From: Thermoactinospora rubra | GTDB taxonomy: Bacteria; Actinomycetota; Actinomycetes; Streptosporangiales; Streptosporangiaceae | DNA length: 45,613 nucleotides | Assembly: GCF_002093975.1 (NCBI RefSeq) | Contig: NZ_MSZZ01000067.1 | Coordinates: 1-45,613 of the forward strand | Reading direction: 5' to 3' | In this document: positions 33,390 to 40,976 of the stretch, piece by piece | Position numbering within the stretch: the stretch's first letter is position 1 | Layout of the letters: the number at the start of each line of letters is the position of its first letter | Program-made: the position numbers and the translations under genes | The notes under the pieces: model-generated | Told to the model about the DNA's origin: nothing | The model's database searches: none | The model's input: the letters and a program-made list of their open reading frames with translations, nothing else

Positions 33390-33467
33390 GAGGCCACTTT
33401 TTCAATACATCATGTCTACGTCAATGGGCAGTGTGTCTCTCTATCGACACGGTGTAGCCTCGGGAGG
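33390..33467. promoter_or_regulatory. divergent promoter region of the TetR gene
   Basis: A relatively AT-rich 78-bp gap between divergent genes. It contains GTGTC...GACAC arms (about 33434-33452) that could be the TetR operator. No other signal is clear. Confidence 0.35.
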
Positions 33468-34058
33468 GTGCCGAAGCTGTGGACCGCGTCGATCGAGGCT
33501 CACCGCCGTGAGGTGCGTGATGCGATCATCGACAGTGCGGCGGCGCTCGTGGCCGAGGGCGGGCTGCGGTCGGTGACGATGTCGCGCATCGCCGAACGCA
33601 CCGGCATCGGCCGCGCGACGCTCTACAGGTACTTCTCCGACGTCGAGTCCATCCTGCTGGCCTGGCACGAGCGGCAGATCGCCGGTCATCTGGAGCATCT
33701 GACGCGGTTGAAGGACCAGCCGGGCGGGGCAGGCGAGCGACTCAAGGCGGTGCTGCACGCCTATGCCCTCATCGCCCGCGAGACGCGCGGCCACCACGAC
33801 ACGGATCTGGTCGCCTTCCTCCACCACGACGAGCAGGTCGCCCGCGCCCGGCACCGGCTACACGACCTGGTCCGGGACCTGATCGCCGCGGGTGCCGAGG
33901 CCGGCGAGCTGCGGGACGACGTGCCGCCGGAGGAGCTGACCGCGTACTGCCTCAACGCCCTCGCAGCCGCCGGCGGCCTGGCATCGCAGGACGCCGTCCA
34001 GCGGCTGGTCAGGGTCACGTGGGCAGGGCTGCTTCCACCCGCTCAGTCCGGTCAGTGA
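33468..34058 (+). CDS. TetR-family transcriptional regulator
   Basis: A 196-aa regulator with an N-terminal helix-turn-helix (VTMSRIAERTGIGRATLYRYF, about residues 36-56) and a variable helical ligand domain containing a His-rich patch (ETRGHHDTDLVAFLHHDEQ). GTG 33468 follows CGGGAGG. It is divergent from the small membrane gene and DUF2269, which it probably regulates. Its 3' end overlaps the convergent iron-sulfur protein gene by 7 bp. The ligand is unknown. Confidence 0.9.
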   Translation: MPKLWTASIEAHRREVRDAIIDSAAALVAEGGLRSVTMSRIAERTGIGRATLYRYFSDVESILLAWHERQIAGHLEHLTRLKDQPGGAGERLKAVLHAYALIARETRGHHDTDLVAFLHHDEQVARARHRLHDLVRDLIAAGAEAGELRDDVPPEELTAYCLNALAAAGGLASQDAVQRLVRVTWAGLLPPAQSGQ

Positions 34059-34828
34059 GAAGCGGCGCCGCCGGCCAACGTGCGGCGGTAGGCGGCGATG
34101 CGGTCCTCCACGCTGTCGAGGCAGCAGCTGGCGCACGTGATCGCCTCAGCGGAGGTGTAGTACAGGCAGCAGGTCTTGCGGAGGTAGAACAGGCCTTCCC
34201 GATCGCCTTCGCGCAACCGCACCATGTCGCCGAGCCGATCCAGCCCGCCGGTGGAGGCGGCCAGGAACTCCTGGTAGGCGTGCTCGAGCCGGTCCACGTC
34301 GCCGCCGCGCCGGCTGGCGATGCTGAAGGCGGCCGCGCAGCCCTGCGCGATGCCGCCGCCCAGCTGCCGCATCCCGGCGCGGGTCCGCACCCGCATGGCC
34401 CGCGCCAGCGGGAACAGGTGCTCCTCCAGGATCCAGGCCACCAGGGTGTCCACCGGTTCACGCACGACGGCCGGCTGGCGCAGGCCCACGGCCTCGAAAC
34501 CGTGGCGGGGTGACAGCCGGATGGCCACGTTGGCAGGCCGCATGTCGAGGACGACCCCCTCCAGCGCCCACGCCAGCACGGCCGAGGCGGTGACCGTACC
34601 CGCGTAGACCGCCATGACGGTCAGGGCGGTCGCATGGGCGGACACGTGACCGCTGGCGACACGCTCGGCCTCCAGCACCCGGCCCAGGTCCTCAGACGCG
34701 GGGTCGAGCAGACGCTCGCACGCGATCCAGTCCAGCCGGGGATCCAGCTCCCGCTCCAGGCGGAACCGCTCACCATAGGACTCCAGACGTCGCAACAGGC
34801 TCTCGGCGTCAAGGCAGACGTCCGGCAC
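34052..34828 (-). CDS. (2Fe-2S)-binding protein, FhuF-like ferric reductase
   Basis: A 258-aa protein whose C-terminus carries the four Cys of a FhuF-type cluster, TCCLYYT then CASCC about ten residues later. The helical body (LFPLARAMRVRTRAGMRQLG, IAQGCAAAF) resembles FhuF and related siderophore-iron reductases, which release iron from ferric siderophores in the cytoplasm. GTG 34828 is preceded by GGAGGA. I see no iron box upstream. It is convergent with and overlaps the TetR gene by 7 bp. Confidence 0.8.
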   Translation of the reverse strand: MPDVCLDAESLLRRLESYGERFRLERELDPRLDWIACERLLDPASEDLGRVLEAERVASGHVSAHATALTVMAVYAGTVTASAVLAWALEGVVLDMRPANVAIRLSPRHGFEAVGLRQPAVVREPVDTLVAWILEEHLFPLARAMRVRTRAGMRQLGGGIAQGCAAAFSIASRRGGDVDRLEHAYQEFLAASTGGLDRLGDMVRLREGDREGLFYLRKTCCLYYTSAEAITCASCCLDSVEDRIAAYRRTLAGGAASH

Positions 34829-35238
34829 GCTGGCTCCTCCGGGGATGGGAAACGGCTCGGGGACCGCCGCAGGAGCATACCCCTGCAGAGTAACTCACAC
34901 CCGAGAGCGGCTTTCCCGGCCACGGCGCTCTGACGGCGTGAGGCTGACGGACGTGTCCCTTGCGCGAGTTCGGGAGGCCTCAAGCGGAACGTAACAGACG
35001 AACTACACGACGCCTCGACTTAGCGCGGGGCCTGTGTGGCCCCTGGCGGGCCACCATCGTCGGTAGCCTTATCGGCCACATGATCGGACTCCCTGCCAGG
35101 TCGGGCGAGCGTGGTCTCGCTGAGCCGATCTTGAGTGCCTGTCGTGAACAGTTGTGCATTCAGCAGGCGTCTGCCGGCGACCTCGCCACGTGATCACCTC
35201 GCCTGGTGGCGGGACACGGTCAGTGTCAGCGGCGCATC
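34829..35238. other. 410-bp region without a recognisable gene
   Basis: The first 100 bp hold an inverted GCAGG...CCTGC near 34872-34890. From about 34985 to 35185 is a structured-looking segment with an inverted GGGGCC...GGCCCC pair near 35031-35043. A 77-codon frame (34960-35193) lacks a ribosome site. The stretch resembles the noncoding end of a mobile element, perhaps of IS110 type, but I cannot confirm this. Confidence 0.3.
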
Positions 35239-35545
35239 TCACGTCTTCCCGTACCCGAGCAGGGTCATCATGCCGGACTCCGCGTGGTAGACGTTGTGGC
35301 AGTGGATCCTCCGCAGCCCCGGGTTGTCGGCGTGGAACTCCGTCTCCAGCGTGGTATGCGGCAGCACGATCGCGGTGTCCTTGCAGATGCCGGTTTCGGG
35401 TTAGGGCGAAGGTGTGGCCGCGCGGGTGCATAGGATGCCACATCATGGTGCGATTGACGAGGGACATGCCGACCCGTTCCCCTTCCCGCACCGCAGAGAT
35501 GGCCTCCGGTCGTACTTCCTGCCGGTTGAGCTGACGAATGCCATG
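35239..35545 (-). pseudogene. multicopper oxidase, C-terminal fragment with frameshift
   Basis: The minus strand preserves the two copper-ligand blocks that end a multicopper oxidase. The first is VNRTMMWHPMHPRGHTFAL (normally HPMHLHGH). The second, in another frame, is RIHCHNVYHAESGMMTLLG, the type-1 and trinuclear copper motif HCHxxxHxxxGMM, followed by the TGA at 35239. The frame change lies near 35395-35410. Everything upstream of about 35545 (three quarters of the enzyme) is missing. It was probably a periplasmic cuprous oxidase of the copper island. Confidence 0.85.
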
Positions 35546-35623
35546 GACGGGTGACGACGGGACACGGCCGGCGGGTCCGGACCGGCCGAATCGAGGTGGC
35601 GCTGCGCGGCTGGTCCGCCCCGT

Positions 35624-35800
35624 TCACCGGTGTCTCGCCATGTCCTCGCCGACGAGTCCGTAAACGATCAGTGGGGCGCCGATCACGAGGAGGATCGTGC
35701 TGAGGATGAGCATGAAGTGGTCGCCGGGGCCGGCCGAGGCCTTGCTGAGCAGGCCCGCCCCCGCGGCGAGCACTCCCATCAGGAGCCATCCGGTCTTCAC
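35624..35800 (-). CDS. 58-aa small membrane protein
   Basis: From GTG 35800 (AAGGACGAC upstream) the frame encodes two hydrophobic segments, GWLLMGVLAAGAGLL and FMLILSTILLVIGAPLIVYG, with a short charged end (EDMARHR). It lies 25 bp after the last of three overlapping genes on the same strand, so it is probably the fourth member of that operon. No family is recognised. Confidence 0.6.
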   Translation of the reverse strand: MKTGWLLMGVLAAGAGLLSKASAGPGDHFMLILSTILLVIGAPLIVYGLVGEDMARHR

Positions 35801-35825
35801 GTCGTCCTTACCTCAGTCACTTCAG

Positions 35826-36260
35826 TCACGGCGACGGCGCGATCCACGTGCCGACCGCCTCGCGCGGCAGCCCGCCGATACGCAGCTCGACCGTGGCGCC
35901 GGAGGGGATCGGGGTGGCGTAGGCCAGGGTGCCCGTCCGGTGATGGCCGCCGGGGGCCGATCCGGTCCAGGTCGCGCCGCCGGCAGGGGCTCCGTTGACG
36001 AGGAGCCGGGCGGCGGCCGGGTCGGAGTTCAGCTCGACGGTGTGGGTGTCGAGCGTGATCTGGAACCGGGCGCCGGTGCTGTCCAGGGACAGCGGGGTCA
36101 TCCTCACCTCGACCTCGCCCGCTTGCACGGTGCGGGTGGCCAGGGCTCTGGGCGCCGGATCGGCGCTGTCGCGGCTCGCCAGCCACCACCAGCCCGCGGC
36201 CACGATGATGACCAGCGCGAGCGCCGGCAGGCCATAACGGTGGGTCAGGAATGTACGCAT
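35826..36260 (-). CDS. membrane-anchored hypothetical protein, 144 aa
   Basis: One N-terminal helix (YGLPALALVIIVAAGWWWLA, residues 9-28) anchors an outside domain of about 110 residues predicted to be beta-rich (VEVRMTPLSLDSTGARFQI, LVNGAPAGGATWTG). It resembles a small beta-sandwich but has no Cys and few His. Its start overlaps the previous gene by 16 bp. Function unknown; the operon context suggests a copper-related envelope role. Confidence 0.7.
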   Translation of the reverse strand: MRTFLTHRYGLPALALVIIVAAGWWWLASRDSADPAPRALATRTVQAGEVEVRMTPLSLDSTGARFQITLDTHTVELNSDPAAARLLVNGAPAGGATWTGSAPGGHHRTGTLAYATPIPSGATVELRIGGLPREAVGTWIAPSP

Positions 36261-36709
36261 GCGAGACCGTCCGCGGGAATCGGGGTACGCCGCAGGCGGC
36301 GGAAGGCCACCGCGACGCCCAGAGCGTTGACGAGGATGCCGATGATCATGATCGGCAGGCGGAACTCGGTGAGGAAGACCGCGGCGCCGGAAGCGGCGGC
36401 GATGGGCGCCAGATCCGCGAGGTGATGGGCGCAGCAGGCCACCATGCCGGCGGCGGAGGCGCCGGCGCCGGTCCCGGCCACGCCGCCCGCGGCGGCCAGC
36501 AGCCTGTGGCGGCGGCGCAGCTCGGCCAACAGGGCGACCTGGGTGCCGAAGCCGCCGATGATCAGCGTAAGCCAGGGCCAGTCGGTCGCGGTCTGGTCCG
36601 CTAGATGCTCCAGGCCGCCGGCGATGCCCACGACCACGGCGTAGAAGGCGGCAAGCAGCCCGGCGGCGACAGCCCCGGCGCGCACGCTGGTACGGCTCAG
36701 GCGGTTCAT
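36245..36709 (-). CDS. four-helix membrane protein with a CCAHH motif
   Basis: A 154-aa protein with four hydrophobic segments (AGAVAAGLLAAFYAVVVGIA, WLTLIIGGFGTQVALL, AAGMVACCAHHLADLAPI, LPIMIIGILVNALGVAVAF). The third segment holds Cys-Cys-Ala-His-His, an obvious metal-ligand cluster inside or beside the membrane. GGGGGAG lies 7 nt before ATG 36709. It overlaps both neighbours. I recall similar CCAHH membrane proteins near copper genes in actinobacteria but know no named family; metal transport or delivery is inference. Confidence 0.7.
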   Translation of the reverse strand: MNRLSRTSVRAGAVAAGLLAAFYAVVVGIAGGLEHLADQTATDWPWLTLIIGGFGTQVALLAELRRRHRLLAAAGGVAGTGAGASAAGMVACCAHHLADLAPIAAASGAAVFLTEFRLPIMIIGILVNALGVAVAFRRLRRTPIPADGLACVHS

Positions 36710-36999
36710 GGTTTCTCCCCCGATCGGGTGAGCTCGTGGTGGGCGCGGCGCCTGGGGATGAAGGCGAGGATGCGGGCACGCCACTGCTCGTCGCAGCGGG
36801 CTGCGATCAGCCGGAAACCCGCACCGATCAGCATGTAGCCGGCCAGGTGGAATGGGCCGAGACGGGGGTCGCCGCTCCATCCGATGAGGTCGTTCCACAG
36901 GTGCCCGCCCTCGTGAGTGCCGGGAATCGTGGCGCCGAGGGCGAACAGCGCGGTGTTGAGGATCACCAGCGGCCACAGGCCGTGTGCCGCGTCAGCCAT
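36706..36999 (-). CDS. hypothetical membrane protein, 97 aa
   Basis: First gene of the four-gene minus-strand operon. Two hydrophobic segments (LWPLVILNTALFALGATI and LAGYMLIGAGFRLIAA) flank a loop with HEGGHLW. Its stop overlaps the CCAHH gene start (ATGA). GAGGG precedes the ATG. No family is recognised. A palindrome at 37066-37080 and a GGGACTTTCG box at 37092 lie upstream. Confidence 0.65.
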   Translation of the reverse strand: MADAAHGLWPLVILNTALFALGATIPGTHEGGHLWNDLIGWSGDPRLGPFHLAGYMLIGAGFRLIAARCDEQWRARILAFIPRRRAHHELTRSGEKP

Positions 37000-37065
37000 T
37001 GCCCGTCACCCTCTCGGCGAAGCTCCGTCACCTCCCTTGATACTGCACAGGCCACCACACTTTCT

Positions 37066-37080
37066 CCTATGGTCCATAGG
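37066..37080. promoter_or_regulatory. palindromic operator candidate between divergent operons
   Basis: CCTATGG and CCATAGG are separated by a single T. It lies between the 36999 operon (minus) and the 37233 operon (plus). Confidence 0.5.
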
Positions 37081-37091
37081 ACATGGTCTTT

Positions 37092-37104
37092 GGGACTTTC
37101 GTAC
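37092..37104. promoter_or_regulatory. DosR-like box in the copper island
   Basis: GGGACTTTCGTAC keeps the GGGACTTTCG core of the dormancy-island boxes but has lost the right arm. Confidence 0.35.
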
Positions 37105-37131
37105 CGTCTATGGAGGCCGTTGTGCCGTAAA

Positions 37132-37142
37132 CCCCCAGGGGG
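37132..37142 (+). promoter_or_regulatory. C/G-tract palindrome, possible CsoR-type site
   Basis: CCCCCAGGGGG, about 90 bp upstream of the second metal-ATPase operon. It resembles the core of CsoR operators but lacks the ATAC/GTAT ends. Confidence 0.4.
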
Positions 37143-37165
37143 AATCGGAGCACGCTAGGTCATAG

Positions 37166-37187
37166 AACCTACGTGTCATCGTAGGTT
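37166..37187 (+). promoter_or_regulatory. inverted repeat upstream of the second metal-ATPase operon
   Basis: AACCTACG and CGTAGGTT flank a 6-nt centre, 45 bp before the ATG at 37233. The location fits an operator or leader hairpin rather than a terminator. Confidence 0.5.
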
Positions 37188-37232
37188 GGCGCGCGCCGGA
37201 ATCGTCCACAGGACAGCGGCAAGGAGGCCGAG

Positions 37233-37466
37233 ATGGTGAAGCAACATATGGCCCTGGCAGCCGTGGCCGTCGTGATCGCAGGGGTGGCGGTCGCGGCCGG
37301 AGCTCCTTTCGGCACCGTTCTGCTGGTGGTCCTCCTGCTCGGCTGCCCGCTGATGATGCTGATGATGATGCGCGGCATGGGCGGTCACGGTACCGGCCCG
37401 TCAGACGAGTCAGACGAGGCCGACGAGGCGGCCCAGCGCATCACCAAGCGGACCGATGAGTCATGA
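37233..37466 (+). CDS. small Met-rich membrane protein
   Basis: A 77-aa protein with two helices (ALAAVAVVIAGVAVAAG and TVLLVVLLLGCPLMMLMMM), ending in a Met/Gly/His segment (MMMRGMGGHG) and an acidic tail. The Cys and the many Met are candidate Cu(I) ligands. AAGGAGG lies 7 nt before the ATG. Its stop overlaps the start of the P-type ATPase (ATGA), so the two are co-translated. It resembles DUF2933-type small proteins of copper operons (weak recall). Confidence 0.7.
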   Translation: MVKQHMALAAVAVVIAGVAVAAGAPFGTVLLVVLLLGCPLMMLMMMRGMGGHGTGPSDESDEADEAAQRITKRTDES

Positions 37467-40165
37467 GCACCGGCGACTGGGTCGTCATCGCGCTTTCCGC
37501 GAGCATGCTGGCGGCCCTGGCCTGGTACTTCTTCGGGCCGCGCCGTAGCCGCCCGGCCGAGGTGCGCCAGGGCACGCAGGAGGCCGAGATCGTCGTTCGC
37601 GGAGGTTACGCGCCGGACGTGATCCGGGTACGGCAGGGCGTTCCGGTGCGGCTGATCTTCGACCGGCGCGAGAGCGGGGAGTGCACCTCCCGGGTCGTCT
37701 TCCCCGACTTCGGCATCAGCCGGCCGCTGCCCGCCTTCGCCAAAAGCGTCGTCGAGCTGGACCCCCAGCGCGCCGGAGAGTACGGCTTCGCCTGCGGGAT
37801 GAACATGATCCACGGCCGGCTGGTCGTCGAGCCGGCCGAGCACGACGGAGCCGGCAGCCCCACGCCCGCGCCGTCGGCACCCCGGCTCGCCGAGCCGCCG
37901 CAGGACACCGAGCTGCTGCGGGACAGCGAGGCAGCCGAGCGGCGTACCGAGATCAGGGACTTGTCGTGGCGGGTGCTCGTGGGGGCGGTGCTGACCCTGC
38001 CGGTGGCCTTCGCGGTCATGGCCCATGAACTGTTCGGCGCCACCTGGCTGCCGGAGGCACTGCTGAACCGGTGGCTGCAGCTGGCCCTGATCACACCGGT
38101 GATGGTCTACACCGGCCGGCCGATCCACAGAGTCGGCTGGCTGGCCCTGCGGCACCGCTCGGCGGAGATGAACAGCCTGATCACGCTGGGCACGACCGCC
38201 GCCTACGGCTACAGCCTGCTGGTCACCCTCGCCCCCGGCATGGTGCCCGAGCAGGCGCGTGACGTCTACTACGAGGCGGTCGGGGTCATCCTGACCTTGA
38301 TCCTGCTCGGCCGGTTGCTGGAGGCGCGCGCCAAGGCGGGCACCGGCGAGGCGATACGCAAGCTGATCGGCCTGCAGGCCAGAACCGCACGCGTCGTCCG
38401 CGACGGCGACGAGGCCGAGATCCCGGTCGACCAGGTACGGCCCGGCGACGTGGTCGTCGTGCGGCCCGGCGAGAAGGTCCCGGTCGACGGCACGATCCTG
38501 CAGGGGCGCTCGACGCTGGACGAGTCCATGGTGACCGGGGAGTCGATCCCGGTGGACAAGGGTCCGGGCGACCCGGTGGTCGGCGCGACCGTGAACCAGA
38601 CCGGGTCGTTCACCTTCCGCGCAGAGAAGGTCGGCGCGGAGACGGTGCTCGCCCAGATCATCCGCCTGGTGCAGGCCGCGCAGGCCTCCCGCGCGCCGAT
38701 CCAGCGGCTGGCCGACCTGGTCTCCGGCTACTTCGTCCCGGCGGTCATCGCCATCGCGGTCGTCACCTTCGCCGTGTGGTTCGTGGCCGGCCCCGCGCCC
38801 GCGCTGACGCTCGCGCTGGTGGCGGCGGTAGCCGTACTGATCATCGCCTGCCCGTGCGCGCTGGGCCTGGCCACCCCGTTGTCCATCATGGTCGGCACCG
38901 GCAAGGGCGCCCAGGCCGGCATCCTGATCCGCGACGCGCAGGCGCTGGAGACCGCCCACAAGCTGGAGGCGATCGTCCTGGACAAGACCGGCACGATCAC
39001 CCGCGGGCAGCCCACGCTCACCGACGTCGAACCGCACGGCCTCTGGACAGCCGACGAGGTTCTCCGTCTGGCGGCGGGAGCCGAGCGCGTCTCCGAGCAC
39101 CCGCTCGGCCAGGCGGTGGTGGAGGGGGCCGGAGAGCGGAAGCTGGCACTGGCCGATCCGGAGGACTTCGACTCAGTCACCGGACAAGGGATCATCGCGG
39201 CCGTGGAGGGCCGTCGCGTGCTGGTCGGCGGCACGCGCCTGCTCAACGCGCACGGGATCGACACCCGGGATCTCGCGGAATCCGTCGATCGGCTGGCCCG
39301 CGCGGGCCGTACTCCGATCATGGTCGCCGTCGACGGGGAGCCTGCCGGGGTGCTGGGCGTCGCGGATACCGTCAAGGAGGACTCGGCCGCCGCGGTCGCC
39401 GCCCTCCAGTCGTTGGGCCTGCGGGTCATCATGATCACCGGGGACAATCGGCGCACCGCCGAGGCCATCGCCCGCCAGGTCGGCATCACGCAGGCACTGG
39501 CCGAGGTGCTCCCCGACCGCAAGGCCGCCGAGGTCGCCCGCCTCCAGGACCAGGGTCTGCGGACCGGCATGGTCGGTGACGGGATCAACGACGCCCCGGC
39601 GCTGGCCCAGGCCGACGTCGGGTTCGCCATCGGCACCGGCACGGACGTGGCCATCGAGGCCTCCGACATCACGCTCATCTCCGGCGCGCTGGGCGGGGTG
39701 GTGACGGCGGTACGGCTGTCGCGGGCGACCATGCGCAACATCCGCCAGAACCTGTTCCTGGCCTTCGTCTACAACGTGGTCGGCATCCCCGTCGCGGCCG
39801 GGGTCCTGTACCCCTTCCTCGGAATACGGCTGAGCCCCATCATCGCCGCCGCGGCCATGGCCCTGTCCTCCCTGTCGGTGGTGGGCAACGCCAACCGGCT
39901 GCGCCGCTTCACCCCGCCGCCCCTCCCACCCGCACCCCGGATCCCGGCGGACCTGCCGGTCACCGTCGAAACCCCCGCCGAGCCGACGCCGGCCATCGAT
40001 CCGGTATGCGGGATGCGGGTCGATCCGCAGACCGCCGCCTCGGCCGAGCGGGACGGCGTCACCTACTGGTTCTGCTCCACCGGGTGCCGCGACGCCTTTG
40101 CCGCCGGGACCGCCCATACCCGGGCTGGGACCCATGGCGGCGAAACCAGAGCTCAAAGCCCCTGA
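37463..40165 (+). CDS. P1B-type metal ATPase with N-terminal cupredoxin-like and C-terminal YHS domains
   Basis: A 900-aa metal exporter with unusual ends. Residues 6-24 form an extra helix. Residues about 40-128 look like a cupredoxin (IVVRGGYAPDVIRVRQGVPV to GEYGFACGMNMIHGRLVVEP, with Cys, Met and His). The ATPase core follows: transport motif ACPCALGLATP (about 462), DKTGTITRG (about 507), SEHPLGQA, GDGINDAPAL (about 704) and ligands YN and MALSSLSVVGNANR, the Cu(I) pattern. After a Pro-rich linker, residues 842-885 are a YHS domain (DPVCGMRVDP to YWFCSTGCRDAF). No MTCxxC domain is present. Expression probably uses the palindromes at 37132-37187. Confidence 0.92.
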   Translation: MSTGDWVVIALSASMLAALAWYFFGPRRSRPAEVRQGTQEAEIVVRGGYAPDVIRVRQGVPVRLIFDRRESGECTSRVVFPDFGISRPLPAFAKSVVELDPQRAGEYGFACGMNMIHGRLVVEPAEHDGAGSPTPAPSAPRLAEPPQDTELLRDSEAAERRTEIRDLSWRVLVGAVLTLPVAFAVMAHELFGATWLPEALLNRWLQLALITPVMVYTGRPIHRVGWLALRHRSAEMNSLITLGTTAAYGYSLLVTLAPGMVPEQARDVYYEAVGVILTLILLGRLLEARAKAGTGEAIRKLIGLQARTARVVRDGDEAEIPVDQVRPGDVVVVRPGEKVPVDGTILQGRSTLDESMVTGESIPVDKGPGDPVVGATVNQTGSFTFRAEKVGAETVLAQIIRLVQAAQASRAPIQRLADLVSGYFVPAVIAIAVVTFAVWFVAGPAPALTLALVAAVAVLIIACPCALGLATPLSIMVGTGKGAQAGILIRDAQALETAHKLEAIVLDKTGTITRGQPTLTDVEPHGLWTADEVLRLAAGAERVSEHPLGQAVVEGAGERKLALADPEDFDSVTGQGIIAAVEGRRVLVGGTRLLNAHGIDTRDLAESVDRLARAGRTPIMVAVDGEPAGVLGVADTVKEDSAAAVAALQSLGLRVIMITGDNRRTAEAIARQVGITQALAEVLPDRKAAEVARLQDQGLRTGMVGDGINDAPALAQADVGFAIGTGTDVAIEASDITLISGALGGVVTAVRLSRATMRNIRQNLFLAFVYNVVGIPVAAGVLYPFLGIRLSPIIAAAAMALSSLSVVGNANRLRRFTPPPLPPAPRIPADLPVTVETPAEPTPAIDPVCGMRVDPQTAASAERDGVTYWFCSTGCRDAFAAGTAHTRAGTHGGETRAQSP

Positions 40166-40171
40166 CCCACC

Positions 40172-40187
40172 ATACCCCCGGCCGTAT
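40172..40187 (+). promoter_or_regulatory. CsoR-type operator downstream of the metal ATPase
   Basis: ATACCCCCGGCCGTAT, about 60-200 bp upstream of a tiny ORF and of a broken permease gene. Confidence 0.55.
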
Positions 40188-40229
40188 GCCTGGACGTGAT
40201 GGACCACCCGCGAAGGGGATGTTCGAGAT

Positions 40230-40332
40230 GATCGCATCGATCGGCTGGGCGGCGTTCTTCTCAATGATCGGCGGCGGACGCCACGGACGCGTTACCGCCC
40301 GGACCACCACTGCGAGACCGGCGAGCGGCTGA
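40230..40332 (+). CDS. possible 33-aa small protein
   Basis: ATG 40230, 9 nt after AAGGGG, opens a short frame with a hydrophobic start (MIASIGWAAFFSMIGGG) and a basic tail. It lies behind a CsoR-type box. Small hydrophobic peptides occur in copper regulons, but nothing else supports this one. Confidence 0.35.
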
Positions 40333-40350
40333 CCGTGTCGGGACACGGTC
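40331..40350. terminator. 20-bp palindrome after the small ORF
   Basis: GACCGTGTC and GACACGGTC are separated by 2 nt. It could be a terminator or an operator for the following permease remnant. Confidence 0.45.
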
Positions 40351-40368
40351 GCCCCGGAAGAGGAGGAC

Positions 40369-40840
40369 ATGCGCCAGGTACCCTGGCCCGGCGGACGATC
40401 CAAGCGCACCCGGGACGTTTCCTGGGCGCAGCCGGCGCGGTCGCGGTCTCCATCACGCTGATCGCCCTGGTGAGCGGGCTGTGGAGCGGCCTGCTCGGGC
40501 AAATCACCCGTTGCGAGGACTCCTCCGGCGGCCGGCTGCTCGTCGTCTCGCCCGGCACCCGGACCCTGGTCTCGGATGCGACCCTGCCCAAATCGACGGT
40601 GACAACCGTCCGCGCCACCGCCGACGCCCTTCTGCCGGCACCCGGCACCACGGCATTCGTCCTGGCCGGCACGGACCGGCCGGACGCCACGGCCGCCGCG
40701 CTCCGATAAAGGACCTGTTGGTGATCGACCAGGCCGAGCTGGCCGCGTCCAAGAGCCCGTCGGAAACAATCGCCAGCCGTGCGAGAGCGGCTCCTCACCC
40801 CCGAGAGGTCGCCGAGTGGCGACGGCGGGACGAGCACTGG
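40369..40840 (+). pseudogene. FtsX-like ABC permease, N-terminal fragment with frameshifts
   Basis: A strong ribosome site (AGAGGAGGAC) precedes ATG 40369. After MRQ the frame must shift to reach LARRTIQAHPGRFLGAAGAV and the first helix AVSITLIALVSGLWSGLLG, typical of MacB/FtsX permeases. An external domain begins (SGGRLLVVSPGTRTLVSDAT), a stop follows at 40709, and the frame changes again to LLVIDQAELAASKSP. The remaining helices are missing. It follows a CsoR-type box, so a copper-controlled permease may once have existed here. Confidence 0.6.
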
Positions 40841-40917
40841 CGACTTGCGTCCCGGGTTCCCCTGACGTCACGCGGAAGCAGGCGGTTCGGGGAGCCTCAC
40901 CGTGACGCGACGGAGGA

Positions 40918-40934
40918 ATACCCTACGGGGCTAT
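40918..40934 (+). promoter_or_regulatory. CsoR-type box upstream of the MFS gene
   Basis: ATACCCTACGGGGCTAT lies 42 bp before ATG 40977. It differs from the 26610-26626 box at only a few central positions. Confidence 0.55.
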
Positions 40935-40976
40935 GGCATTATCTCGTACACCAGTGTTCAACTTAGCGAGGATGTC

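Noticed and set aside
34872..34890. Iron-regulator (IdeR/DtxR) box before the FhuF-like gene
   Set aside because: The inverted GCAGG/CCTGC arms do not match the TTAGGTTAGGCTAACC consensus.
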